Shown here: in pieces, positions 8,590-16,765 of the stretch | How positions within the stretch are numbered: position 1 is the stretch's first letter | Layout: the number at the start of each line of letters is the position of its first letter | DNA from: Paenibacillus sp. | GTDB lineage: Bacteria > Bacteroidota > Bacteroidia > Bacteroidales > Muribaculaceae | Length of the DNA stretch: 64,000 nucleotides | Assembly (NCBI GenBank): GCA_023663345.1 | Contig: JAMPHR010000004.1 | Span: 1-64,000, forward strand | Reading direction: 5' to 3' | Notes under the pieces: generated by a model | Databases searched by the model: none | What the model saw: the letters and a program-made list of their open reading frames with translations, nothing else | Told to the model about the DNA's origin: nothing | Translations under genes and position numbers: made by a program

Positions 8590-9759
8590 TCACTTTGAAG
8601 CCACAGCCAAGCGTATGCGGTCAAGGGCCTCGTTGAGTTTCTCGACCGGAGCACATAGGGATATGCGTATGTACCGGTCTCCGTTTTTGCCAAAGATGAA
8701 TCCCGGAGTGATGAACACCCGTGCATCGGCAAGCATACGGTCGGCAAGCTGCTCGGACGACACTTCCGGATCTATTATCCTGCCCCACAGGAACAGTCCC
8801 GACTGTGTGGGATCGAACCTGCACCCCAATGCCTCCATGATCTGCTCGGCCACCTCGCGACGACGGGCATATTCACGGTTGAGGGTGTCGTGCCATTCTT
8901 GGCCCTCGTCAAGAGCCTTGGCTGCCGCAAGCATCAACGGCTTGAATTGGCCCGAGTCGATATTGCTCTTGATGCGCAGGATCCATGAGAGGAACGTGGG
9001 ATTGCTCACAGCCACTCCCACACGCCATCCCGGCATATTGTGGCTCTTGCTGAGAGAGTTCAGCTCGATGGCTATATCCTTGGCTCCGGGCACCGACATG
9101 ATGCTCATGGGCTCGGGATTCAGGATGAATGAGTAGGGATTGTCATGCACTATCACTATGCCATGACGCTTGCCAAACTCTATGGCTTTCTCGAATGTCT
9201 CCCGACGGGCCTTGGCTCCTGTAGGCATGTGGGGATAGTTGAGCCACATGAGCTTGACACCCGAAAGGTCAGAGCTCTCGATGGCCTCGAAATCAGGCTG
9301 CCATCCGTTCTCCTCAGTGAGATCATAGGTCACGACCTCAGCACCGGCCATGCGGCTTATGGATGAGTAGGTGGGATATCCGGGATCGGGGATCAGCACC
9401 TTGTCACCCGGATTCAGAAACGCAAGCGAGATGTGGGTCACACCCTCCTTGGAGCCGATCAGAGGCTGGATTTCACTACGTGGATCCAACTCCACGCCAT
9501 ACCAGTGCTTGTACCAGCGTGCAAATGCCTCGCGGAGTTCAGGCACTCCCACATGAGGCTGGTAGCCATGATTGGACGGATTGTGGATAGCCTCGGTCAT
9601 TGTCTCGACCACTTGAGCCGGAGGTGGCAGATCGGGACCTCCGATGCCGAGCGATATGATGTCCACGCCCTGGTTGCGCAGAGCGGCTATCTCCTTCAGC
9701 TTGGTGGAGAAATAGTATTCCTTGATCTGCTGGACTCGCTGTGAGGGTTGTATATTCAT
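8590..9759 (-). CDS. Class I/II aminotransferase, likely aromatic
   Basis: This fold-type I PLP enzyme of 389 residues has the cofactor lysine in SLSKSHNMPGWRVG near residue 235. It also shows NYPHMPTGA and the C-terminal arginine region RYIRISLCAP. Paralogues of this type include aspartate and LL-diaminopimelate aminotransferases. Placement between pheA (18 bases upstream) and the DAHP synthase fusion (40 bases downstream) suggests it transaminates phenylpyruvate and 4-hydroxyphenylpyruvate. That substrate assignment is inference from context. Confidence 0.88.
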   Translation of the reverse strand: MNIQPSQRVQQIKEYYFSTKLKEIAALRNQGVDIISLGIGGPDLPPPAQVVETMTEAIHNPSNHGYQPHVGVPELREAFARWYKHWYGVELDPRSEIQPLIGSKEGVTHISLAFLNPGDKVLIPDPGYPTYSSISRMAGAEVVTYDLTEENGWQPDFEAIESSDLSGVKLMWLNYPHMPTGAKARRETFEKAIEFGKRHGIVIVHDNPYSFILNPEPMSIMSVPGAKDIAIELNSLSKSHNMPGWRVGVAVSNPTFLSWILRIKSNIDSGQFKPLMLAAAKALDEGQEWHDTLNREYARRREVAEQIMEALGCRFDPTQSGLFLWGRIIDPEVSSEQLADRMLADARVFITPGFIFGKNGDRYIRISLCAPVEKLNEALDRIRLAVASK

Positions 9760-9777
9760 AAGTGTACGTAATTATTA

Positions 9778-10623
9778 TCAGTGAGTAATCTTGGCCTCGG
9801 CATATTCACCGAGGATTGCAAGGTCGCGTATGAGAGGACGCACGGCATCTATGGCCTGGTGGAAACGCAGCACGCTGTCAAATGTCAGGTCGACATAGAA
9901 ACGGTATTCCCACTCTCGGCCGACAATCGGGGTAGACTGTATCTTGGAGAGGTTCACGTCATAGAACGACAGTATGGTGAGTATCTTGGACAGAGCCCCC
10001 TGGGTGTGGGGCAATGTGAACACGATCGAGGCCTTGTCGACATCCTTTTCCTTCGGACCTATCTCTCCGGCCACCAACGGATCGGCCAGGACGAGAAAAC
10101 GGGTGAAATTGCGCTTGTTGGTCTCAATGCCCCGCTCAAGCACATGGAGTCCATACAGCTCGGCGGCATACTGGCCACAGACGGCGGCATGTCCCATGAG
10201 GTTGTCACGGGCTATCTCCTCGGCACTACCTGCTGTATCGAACTTCTCAACGATCTTGAGATTGGGGTGGCGGTTGAGGTATTGCTCGCACTGCATGAGA
10301 GCCATGGGGTGGGAGTTGACCTCGGTGAGCTCGTCGATCTCCTGACCGGGAAGCGCACACAGCACATGGGATATCCTCATCTTGAGCTCTCCTATCACCC
10401 TGAGATTACTCTGGCGCAGCAGTTCATGATTCTGGAGAAGCGGACCGGCGATGGTGTTCTCCACAGCCACTATGCCAAGCAGAGACGCATCGGATGACAA
10501 TGTGTCGAACATTGCCGGAAACGATTCGCAAGGGATCGTCTCAACCTCCTCGCCCTCGAAATACAGATGGGCTGCCGCATCATGGAAACATCCGGCCACG
10601 CCCTGGATAGTAATCTTTTTCAT
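9778..10623 (-). CDS. pheA: Prephenate dehydratase
   Basis: PheA converts prephenate to phenylpyruvate. The dehydratase domain spans residues 1 to about 180, with GVAGCFHDAAA near the start, VAVENTIAG and the catalytic NFTRFLVL. A C-terminal ACT domain (about 195-275) carries LSKIQSTPIVGREWEYRFYVD, a variant of the ESRP region used for Phe feedback. The start at 10623 (MKKITIQG) gives 280 residues; an ATG six codons upstream is unlikely. It is the first structural gene of the aromatic operon and lies directly after the attenuator. Confidence 0.95.
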   Translation of the reverse strand: MKKITIQGVAGCFHDAAAHLYFEGEEVETIPCESFPAMFDTLSSDASLLGIVAVENTIAGPLLQNHELLRQSNLRVIGELKMRISHVLCALPGQEIDELTEVNSHPMALMQCEQYLNRHPNLKIVEKFDTAGSAEEIARDNLMGHAAVCGQYAAELYGLHVLERGIETNKRNFTRFLVLADPLVAGEIGPKEKDVDKASIVFTLPHTQGALSKILTILSFYDVNLSKIQSTPIVGREWEYRFYVDLTFDSVLRFHQAIDAVRPLIRDLAILGEYAEAKITH

Positions 10624-10641
10624 CGTCTTTATAATGAACAA

Positions 10642-10670
10642 ATCCCGCCTCCGATAGTTGGAAGCGGGAT
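10642..10670 (-). terminator. Attenuator terminator hairpin before pheA
   Basis: On the minus-strand RNA an 11-base-pair stem forms between 10670-10660 (AUCCCGCUUCC) and 10652-10642 (GGAGGCGGGAU), with one U-G wobble and a 7-base loop. It is followed by UUUGUUCAUUAU before the pheA start. Its 5' arm is the same sequence needed for the antiterminator, so the two structures exclude each other. The U tract is moderate, not long. Confidence 0.8.
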
Positions 10671-10745
10671 GCCGTTGTGTATCTTGTTTATTGCGCCCTC
10701 AGGCTTTTTGATTCATTTTGGATTATGCACGCAATGTCCCGCTTC
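10661..10745 (-). promoter_or_regulatory. Antiterminator structure of the Phe/Tyr attenuator
   Basis: In the minus-strand RNA, GAAGCGGGA at 10745-10737 pairs perfectly with UCCCGCUUC at 10669-10661, the 5' arm of the terminator. A second nested helix supports it: AUUGCG at 10735-10730 pairs with CGCAAU at 10695-10690. The first strand starts immediately after the leader-peptide stop codon. A ribosome reaching the stop would cover it and allow termination. A ribosome stalled on Phe or Tyr codons would leave it free and prevent termination. Confidence 0.75.
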
Positions 10746-10805
10746 TTATTTTTTGTCAAAATAAAAATAATAAAAAAAGGAATATGCGTAAAATCGTGAA
10801 TTCAT
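10746..10805 (-). CDS. Phe/Tyr-rich leader peptide of the aromatic operon
   Basis: The 19-codon frame reads MNSRFYAYSFFYYFYFDKK and stops with TAA. Ten of 19 residues are aromatic (five Phe, five Tyr), with an uninterrupted FFYYFYF run. It starts about 35 bases after the predicted -7 promoter element and ends exactly where the antiterminator strand begins. Enterobacterial pheL and pheM leaders work in the same way, but this is a mixed Phe/Tyr leader in front of an operon serving both amino acids. It is very short, so the call rests on composition and architecture, not homology. Confidence 0.85.
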   Translation of the reverse strand: MNSRFYAYSFFYYFYFDKK

Positions 10806-10841
10806 TTCTCTGTGCAATGAAGTTGTTCTCTGATTGCCCTG

Positions 10842-10873
10842 CAAAGGTATGTCATTTTTTACAATCTGCCAAA
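10842..10873 (-). promoter_or_regulatory. Promoter of the aromatic operon
   Basis: TTTG at 10873-10870, a 20-base spacer and TACCTTTG at 10849-10842 match the Bacteroidetes housekeeping promoter. Transcription should begin near 10836, about 30 bases before the leader peptide. Confidence 0.8.
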
Positions 10874-10896
10874 TATATCTGCCAAAAATCTGCAAA
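10864..10896 (-). promoter_or_regulatory. Three direct repeats over the aromatic promoter
   Basis: On the minus strand TTTGGCAGAT occurs at 10873-10864 and at 10886-10877, and TTTGCAGAT at 10896-10888. The first covers the -33 element and the others lie just upstream. Regular spacing of 13 and 11 bases suggests a protein-binding array, but no regulator is known. This is inference. Confidence 0.45.
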
Positions 10897-10981
10897 TCCT
10901 ATAAAAATCCCGCCTCTTGGATACATTTCGTAATAATCGGTAGGGTATATATTAAAGTAATATAACAGAATCTGCCGCCTG

Positions 10982-11012
10982 TTTGAAATATTCCTGTTTT
11001 TTCGTAACTTTG
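10982..11012 (+). promoter_or_regulatory. Promoter of the T9SS cargo gene
   Basis: TTTG at 10982-10985, 19 bases, then TAACTTTG at 11005-11012 closely match the consensus. The predicted transcription start is only a few bases before the ATG at 11021, so the message would be almost leaderless. Confidence 0.75.
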
Positions 11013-11020
11013 TAAGTTAA

Positions 11021-12349
11021 ATGATGAAGCGCCTGAATATTTTCATACTGTCCTGTTGCCTGGCCTGGCCTGTCCCGGCTACTGTCGTTACATTCTCATG
11101 GCCCGTGTCAGGACATGGATCAGATGACGTGATAAGGCTCGACGCACCGGCTTCAACGGGGCTCAATGGCGGTATATACGTGGCTCCATCAGTCAGCGGT
11201 CTGCGCATCGAGGCTTCATCATCCGACCCAGGTGGCGTGAAATGGCATAAGTTCACAACTGCTGGCGCTGCTTACGCAATAGGTCTACCCACATCAGGGC
11301 ATAACGGTGCCTCATCGTGGCTCGACAATCCCGAGGGAAACACCGGATATGTCATTGAGGACGGCAACACCGTGACCTATTTGTGGCTTGTGGATCACAG
11401 CGCATACCCTCTTGTATTCTCAGACCTTTCAGGATCATCAGAAGAAGGAGACTGCCAGACGATGGTACTTGACTTCTCAGGCTCGGCCGACGAGATCGCA
11501 TATCATGGCATAAACGGGCAACGCAACACCCTGTCAAGGGGGATCAACATCTGTTACGACACCCTGACCTTGGATGAAAGCCGGGATCAATACGCCGTGA
11601 CTCACGCCAATGCCTCGCTCGATCACATTTTAAAAACAGTCAGGATACCATCTCCATTGTGTGCCACCACCTTCACCCTCTCCGGCGACAGATTTCTGGC
11701 CGAATGGGGTCGGCCTGTCACATACACCTCCCGGCTCATCTATCCCAAAAGCGTGTCGGCCCACACCAAGGTGACTGTAGTCACTTCTCAGGCCGACAAC
11801 GAGACATCATCTCCGGCCAACGGGAATCTCGGTGGATCGGCTCCCTGCACCATAACTTTCAGCGCTGTGGTGAGCGATGCCGTAGTGTTTCATGAATGGC
11901 AATTCTCTCCGTCACCGGATTTCCGGGAGATCTCGTTCAGGGAGCAGGAGACCTCATTCACCCACACATTCGATGAACGAGGCACCACGTATGTGCGTTT
12001 ATATTGTACGAATGAAGATGCGACATGCGAATACATCAGCGAGACCTATACGGTAAGCATCGGGGAATCGTCCCTGAAATGCCCCAACGCTTTCACTCCA
12101 TTCAATCAGGATGGGGTGAACGATGAATGGAAGGTGAGCTACTCCTCGATCATTGAATTTGAATGTCACATATTCAACCGCCATGGCAGGAAAATCACCT
12201 CGTTCTCCGATCCAGCCCAAGGGTGGGACGGACGGCAAGGGGGTAAATTTGTCCCGCCCGGTACGTATTATTATGTGATAAGAGCACGTGGTGCCGATGG
12301 CAGGGACTACAGGCTCTCAGGCGACATAAATATCTTGGATTACCGATAA
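11021..12349 (+). CDS. Secreted protein with gliding-motility-type T9SS C-terminal domain
   Basis: An N-terminal signal peptide (MMKRLNIFILSCCLAWPVPA) is followed by about 330 residues without a recognised enzyme domain. The region of about 265-345 resembles an Ig-like or PKD-like fold (ITFSAVVSDAVVFHEWQFSP). The last 90 residues begin CPNAFTPFNQDGVNDEWKV and end in PPGTYYYVIRARG...GDINILDYR, the type B sorting domain (gliding motility-associated C-terminal family) that directs cargo to the type IX secretion system. It is probably exported or surface-attached. Either of two adjacent ATGs could be the start. Confidence 0.85.
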   Translation: MMKRLNIFILSCCLAWPVPATVVTFSWPVSGHGSDDVIRLDAPASTGLNGGIYVAPSVSGLRIEASSSDPGGVKWHKFTTAGAAYAIGLPTSGHNGASSWLDNPEGNTGYVIEDGNTVTYLWLVDHSAYPLVFSDLSGSSEEGDCQTMVLDFSGSADEIAYHGINGQRNTLSRGINICYDTLTLDESRDQYAVTHANASLDHILKTVRIPSPLCATTFTLSGDRFLAEWGRPVTYTSRLIYPKSVSAHTKVTVVTSQADNETSSPANGNLGGSAPCTITFSAVVSDAVVFHEWQFSPSPDFREISFREQETSFTHTFDERGTTYVRLYCTNEDATCEYISETYTVSIGESSLKCPNAFTPFNQDGVNDEWKVSYSSIIEFECHIFNRHGRKITSFSDPAQGWDGRQGGKFVPPGTYYYVIRARGADGRDYRLSGDINILDYR

Positions 12350-12442
12350 AACCGACCCGGATATAAAATATCTATTATATGAGTATTCCAATGGTTTATC
12401 GCAATAGCATTAAACAGAAACTTTAAAAGCGAAGATTTAAGT

Positions 12443-13444
12443 ATGAAACTCAACCGCATATCATTGTTAGGCTCTGTCTCAGCCTTGATTCTCATCGGAG
12501 CGTTCGCTCCTATCGAACCGGCAAGCGCATCCACAGGAAAAGACCAATCCACAGACGGATCGGGAAGCACGTCAGGCACCCACTCAGCCCCATCACACGT
12601 GATAGTGCCCGAAGTGCCCATGTCCATGACATTCGCAGGCAAAGAGGTCTCGCTCGATCCTATCGACATGTGGGAAAGGATGGACCGTGAACTCACGGCC
12701 ATGAGCTACACCCACGGCAACACCCTGCTGGCCATAAAGCGCGCCAACAGATACTTCCCCGTAATGGCACCTATATTGAAAGAACAGGGCATACCGGCCG
12801 ACCTCATATATCTCGCCGCCATAGAATCGACCCTTAACCCGAGGGCCGTATCCCCGGCAAAGGCTGCCGGAATGTGGCAATTCATGCCATCAACAGGCAA
12901 GGAATATGGCCTGGAGGTAGGCACAGAGGTGGATGAGAGATACAATGTGGAGAAATCCACACGTGCCGCATGTCGCTACCTCAAGGATGCCTACCGCAAG
13001 TATGGCAACTGGGAGTCGGTGGCTGCAAGCTATAACGGAGGCATGGCCCGCATCACCAACGAGCTCGAGGCCCAGCAGGCTTCATCGGCCTACGACCTGT
13101 GGCTGGCCGACGAGACGATGCGTTACATGTTCAGGCTCCTGGCCATGAAACTCATCATGGAGAACCCTCAGGAATACGGCTTCCAGTTGCGTGCCGACCA
13201 GCTGTATCAGCCTGTGGAATACACAACTGTCGAGGTGAGAGGCGCTGTGGCCGACTGGCCAACATGGGCAGCACAGCATGGCACCGACTACATGACTCTG
13301 CGCGAGCATAACCCTTGGATCAGGGCAAAGTCATTGACCAACAAATCGGGCAAGACATATTCCGTGAAGTTACCATCCCCGAAATCCCTCTCCCGCTCCA
13401 AGCAGGGATCAAAAGTCTACAACCCCGCATGGGTTACCGAATAA
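12443..13444 (+). CDS. Lytic transglycosylase, SLT (GH23) family, MltD-like
   Basis: A signal peptide (cleaved near PASAST) precedes a Ser/Thr/Gly-rich linker and a GH23 domain of about residues 85-250. The catalytic glutamate is in YLAAIESTLNP near 130, followed by AAGMWQFMPSTGKEYGL and SYNGG, the classic SLT blocks. The enzyme cleaves peptidoglycan glycan strands to anhydro-muropeptides in the periplasm. The C-terminal 70 residues (TTVEVRGAVADWPTWA...) resemble a degenerate LysM-like region, less certain. The gene lies between the T9SS cargo gene and uvrA on the same strand. Confidence 0.9.
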   Translation: MKLNRISLLGSVSALILIGAFAPIEPASASTGKDQSTDGSGSTSGTHSAPSHVIVPEVPMSMTFAGKEVSLDPIDMWERMDRELTAMSYTHGNTLLAIKRANRYFPVMAPILKEQGIPADLIYLAAIESTLNPRAVSPAKAAGMWQFMPSTGKEYGLEVGTEVDERYNVEKSTRAACRYLKDAYRKYGNWESVAASYNGGMARITNELEAQQASSAYDLWLADETMRYMFRLLAMKLIMENPQEYGFQLRADQLYQPVEYTTVEVRGAVADWPTWAAQHGTDYMTLREHNPWIRAKSLTNKSGKTYSVKLPSPKSLSRSKQGSKVYNPAWVTE

Positions 13445-13483
13445 AAGGCTCCATGACGAGCCATTTATTAACAGATTGACAAA

Positions 13484-16375
13484 ATGAGCATTACAAATAA
13501 TAGTTGCAACAACACTTCAAATACCGTGCCTGCCCGCACCCAGTCGCTCGAGGTGCTGGGAGCACGGGTACACAACCTTAAGAACATCGACGTATCCATC
13601 CCTCACGGCACACTCACTGTGGTGACCGGACTGAGCGGGAGCGGTAAATCCTCGCTCGCTTTCGACACCATATATGCCGAAGGTCAGCGCCGTTACATAG
13701 AGACATTCTCGGCCTATGCCCGCAACATGCTCGGCAATCTCGAGAGGCCCGATGTCGACAAGATCACAGGCCTGTCGCCCGTGATAGCCATCGAGCAGAA
13801 GACCATCAACCGCAATCCGCGCTCCACCATAGGCACCGTGACCGAGATCTACGACTTCCTGCGACTGCTCTACGCCCGAGCAGGCACAGCCGTGAGCTAC
13901 GTCACCGGCGAGCCTATGGTCAAATACACCCGCGACCAGATAGTCAGCCTCATACTCCAGCGCTACGAGGGCAAGAAGGTCTATATCCTTGCCCCGGTGG
14001 TGCGCAACCGCAAAGGCCACTACAAGGAGCTCTTCGAGCAGATGCGTAAGAAAGGATTCCTCACGGCAAGGGTCGACGGTCAGTTGCGTGAGCTCACCCT
14101 CGGCATGAAGGTCGACCGATACCGCAACCACGACATCGAGCTTGTGATAGACCGCCTGAAGGTATCGCCCAAAGACCTCACAAGGCTCGAAGCTACCGTC
14201 ACCGATGCCCTCCGCCAGGGAGAAAAGCAGGTGATGGTCTACGACGTGGAGGCCGACAAGGCCGCATACTTCTCCCAGACGCTCATGGACCCCTCGGGAG
14301 GCATTTCCTATAGGGAACCTGCCCCCCACAACTTCTCGTTCAACTCCCCCTTGGGAGCGTGCCCCTGCTGCAAGGGATTGGGATATGTCAACATCATCGA
14401 CCGTGCGAAGATCATCCCCGACGACTCCCTCTCGATACACCAGGGAGGCATAGTCCCCCTTGGCAAATACCGCAACTCGATGGTGTTCTGGCAGATCGAT
14501 GCCATCTGCAAGAAGTATGGCCACACGATAAAGACCCCCATACGCGATCTCAGCGAGGAGGCCATGAGCGACATTCTCAACGGCACCCCCGAAAGGCTTG
14601 TGATCGACAACGACACCATGGCCACCCACAACTTCTTCCAGTCCTACGACGGCCTGGTCAAATACATTGAGATGCAGCAGGGCGACGAGGCCTCGGCCGC
14701 CGCCAAGAAGTGGAGCGAGGGATTCTTCACACGTGGAGTGTGCCCCGAGTGCAACGGTGACCGTCTCAACCGCGAGGCCCTGCACTTCTTCATTGACGGG
14801 AAAAACATAGCCGAACTGTGTCGCCTCGACATTTCCGACCTCTACGCTTGGACCGACGGACTGGAGGACCGCCTCGCGCCCTCATCCCGATTGGTAGCCG
14901 CCGAGATCATGAAAGAGGTGCGCAGCCGGTTGAAGTTCCTCATCGACGTCGGGCTCGACTACCTGCAACTCTCCAGGCCGTCAGCTACCCTCTCGGGCGG
15001 TGAGAGCCAGCGCATACGCCTCGCCACCCAGCTCGGAAGCCGGTTGGTGAACGTGCTCTACATCCTCGACGAGCCTTCGATCGGACTCCATCAGCGCGAC
15101 AACCGTCGGCTCATCGACTCGCTTAAAAACCTCAGGGACGCATCCAACTCCATCCTCGTCGTGGAGCATGACAAGGACATAATGCTCGAGGCCGACCACA
15201 TAGTGGACATAGGCCCCAAAGCAGGACGCAAAGGGGGCGAGGTAGTGTTCTCAGGCACTCCCGCCGACATGCTCGCCACCTCCACCCTCACAGCCCGCTA
15301 TCTCAACGGCGAGCTGTCCCTACCCGTCAACATGCACCCCCGCAAGGGCAACGGCAAGAAGATAGTGCTCCGCGGAGCCACCGGCAACAACCTGCGCAAC
15401 GTGACACTGACATTGCCTCTGGGGAAACTCGTGTGCGTGTCGGGCGTGTCGGGAAGCGGTAAATCCACACTGGTCAACGCCACCCTGCAACCCATATTGA
15501 GCCAGAAGCTCTACCGGTCACTCACCCCGCCCCTGCCTTACGAATCCATCGAGGGGATTGAGAACATCGACAAGGCCGTGAGAGTCGACCAGTCGCCCCT
15601 CGGCAGGTCGCCACGATCCAATCCCGCCACCTACACAGGCGTTTTCACGGCCATACGCGACCTCTTTGCCTCCCTTTCCGAAGCCAAGATCCGTGGCTAC
15701 CGACCGGGACGCTTCTCATTCAACGTATCGGGCGGACGATGCGAGACATGCTCGGGCAACGGCTACAAGACCATCGAGATGAACTTCCTGCCCGACGTGC
15801 TCGTGCCATGCGAGACCTGCGGAGGCAAACGCTACAACCGCGAGACCCTCGAGGTGAGATACAAGGGCAAATCCATAGCCGATGTCCTCGACATGACCAT
15901 CAACCAGGCCGTAGAGTTCTTCCAGAACATCCCCTCCATATTAAGCAAGATAAAAGTGCTTCAGGACATAGGCCTCGGATACATCAAGCTCGGCCAACCG
16001 TCATCGACCCTCTCGGGTGGAGAGAATCAGCGCGTGAAACTCGCGGCCGAACTGTCGCGACGCGACACCGGCAACACCCTTTTCATCCTCGATGAGCCTA
16101 CCACCGGCCTCCATTTCGATGACATAAGGGTGCTTCTCGGCGTGCTCAACCGTCTGGTCGATAAAGGCAACACCGTGCTTGTAATCGAGCATAACCTCGA
16201 TGTGATATGCGCCGCCGACCACATCATCGACATGGGCCCGGGAGGAGGCAAGAACGGAGGCAACATCATAGTCACCGGCACCCCTGCCCAGGTCGCCAAG
16301 GCCGAATCCCCCACAGCCCCTTTCATCCGTGAAATGATCGACAACCATTCCACCCCTGCCGAACGTCCCGCATAG
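13484..16375 (+). CDS. uvrA: Excinuclease ABC subunit UvrA
   Basis: UvrA is the damage-recognition ATPase of nucleotide excision repair. At 963 residues it has full length, with two ABC modules: Walker A GLSGSGKSS near residue 50 and GVSGSGKST near residue 655, and signature blocks LSGGESQRIRLA and LSGGENQRVKLA. Zinc motifs CPCCKGLG, CPEC and CETCSGNG...CETCGGK are present. The first 18 residues are Asn/Thr-rich and poorly conserved. It ends directly at a repeat cluster. Bacteroidetes often carry more than one UvrA; which paralogue this is cannot be told here. Confidence 0.97.
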   Translation: MSITNNSCNNTSNTVPARTQSLEVLGARVHNLKNIDVSIPHGTLTVVTGLSGSGKSSLAFDTIYAEGQRRYIETFSAYARNMLGNLERPDVDKITGLSPVIAIEQKTINRNPRSTIGTVTEIYDFLRLLYARAGTAVSYVTGEPMVKYTRDQIVSLILQRYEGKKVYILAPVVRNRKGHYKELFEQMRKKGFLTARVDGQLRELTLGMKVDRYRNHDIELVIDRLKVSPKDLTRLEATVTDALRQGEKQVMVYDVEADKAAYFSQTLMDPSGGISYREPAPHNFSFNSPLGACPCCKGLGYVNIIDRAKIIPDDSLSIHQGGIVPLGKYRNSMVFWQIDAICKKYGHTIKTPIRDLSEEAMSDILNGTPERLVIDNDTMATHNFFQSYDGLVKYIEMQQGDEASAAAKKWSEGFFTRGVCPECNGDRLNREALHFFIDGKNIAELCRLDISDLYAWTDGLEDRLAPSSRLVAAEIMKEVRSRLKFLIDVGLDYLQLSRPSATLSGGESQRIRLATQLGSRLVNVLYILDEPSIGLHQRDNRRLIDSLKNLRDASNSILVVEHDKDIMLEADHIVDIGPKAGRKGGEVVFSGTPADMLATSTLTARYLNGELSLPVNMHPRKGNGKKIVLRGATGNNLRNVTLTLPLGKLVCVSGVSGSGKSTLVNATLQPILSQKLYRSLTPPLPYESIEGIENIDKAVRVDQSPLGRSPRSNPATYTGVFTAIRDLFASLSEAKIRGYRPGRFSFNVSGGRCETCSGNGYKTIEMNFLPDVLVPCETCGGKRYNRETLEVRYKGKSIADVLDMTINQAVEFFQNIPSILSKIKVLQDIGLGYIKLGQPSSTLSGGENQRVKLAAELSRRDTGNTLFILDEPTTGLHFDDIRVLLGVLNRLVDKGNTVLVIEHNLDVICAADHIIDMGPGGGKNGGNIIVTGTPAQVAKAESPTAPFIREMIDNHSTPAERPA

Positions 16376-16376
16376 C

Positions 16377-16465
16377 GTCCCAAGTGTCCATGTCCAATAG
16401 TGAAACGTGGACACATGGACACTATTGGACAGGAATTCCACTATTGGACAGTTATTGGACAATTG
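16377..16465. repeat. TGTCCAAT hairpin repeat cluster B
   Basis: Starting two bases after the uvrA stop, this cluster carries the family unit in inverted orientation relative to cluster A (CCAAGTGTCCATGTCCAATAG, then GTGAAACGTGGACA). Further ATTGGACAG words run into the right inverted-repeat copy. The dyads could act as a transcription terminator for uvrA, but there is no clear U tract. Confidence 0.8.
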
Positions 16466-16654
16466 ATCCACGATCAGACAGCTGGAGCATCGTGTATAGC
16501 ATTACGTCCAACTTTTCTTAACCCTCCCGTGCCACGATGGGCGGATGAGCCACGAAGTGGCGATGTAGTTTAACACTCCCGTGCCACGATGGGCAGGAGA
16601 GCCACGGAGTGGCGATGCAATTGAAGCCCCACCACGAACGGCAAGCGAGTCGCC
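16445..16654. repeat. Right copy of the long inverted repeat
   Basis: This is the reverse complement of the window's first 215 or so bases, including the paired 52-base units, the GGAGCATCGTGTATAGCATTA block and the terminal GCAAGCGAGTCGCC. It differs by scattered substitutions and short indels. Together the two copies bracket all genes from the amidase through uvrA. Confidence 0.85.
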
Positions 16655-16765
16655 CGCCAGGGCAGAATCGCGCAGGCGTGAGGTGTGGGGAAAACGATAT
16701 AATCAGGCGTATGGGCATCGAAGATGTCCTTTAAGATACCCACCAATCGGCGAAAATCTTGTCCA
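16655..16765. other. Non-coding stretch between repeats
   Basis: This is about 110 bases with no gene, tRNA or clear hairpin. It links the inverted repeat to the next TGTCCAAT cluster. Nothing further could be supported. Confidence 0.5.

Noticed and set aside
13517..14785. Long minus-strand frame of 422 codons opposite uvrA
   Set aside because: It is a mirror frame of the strongly conserved uvrA gene; composition is typical of antisense shadows and no domain is recognised.
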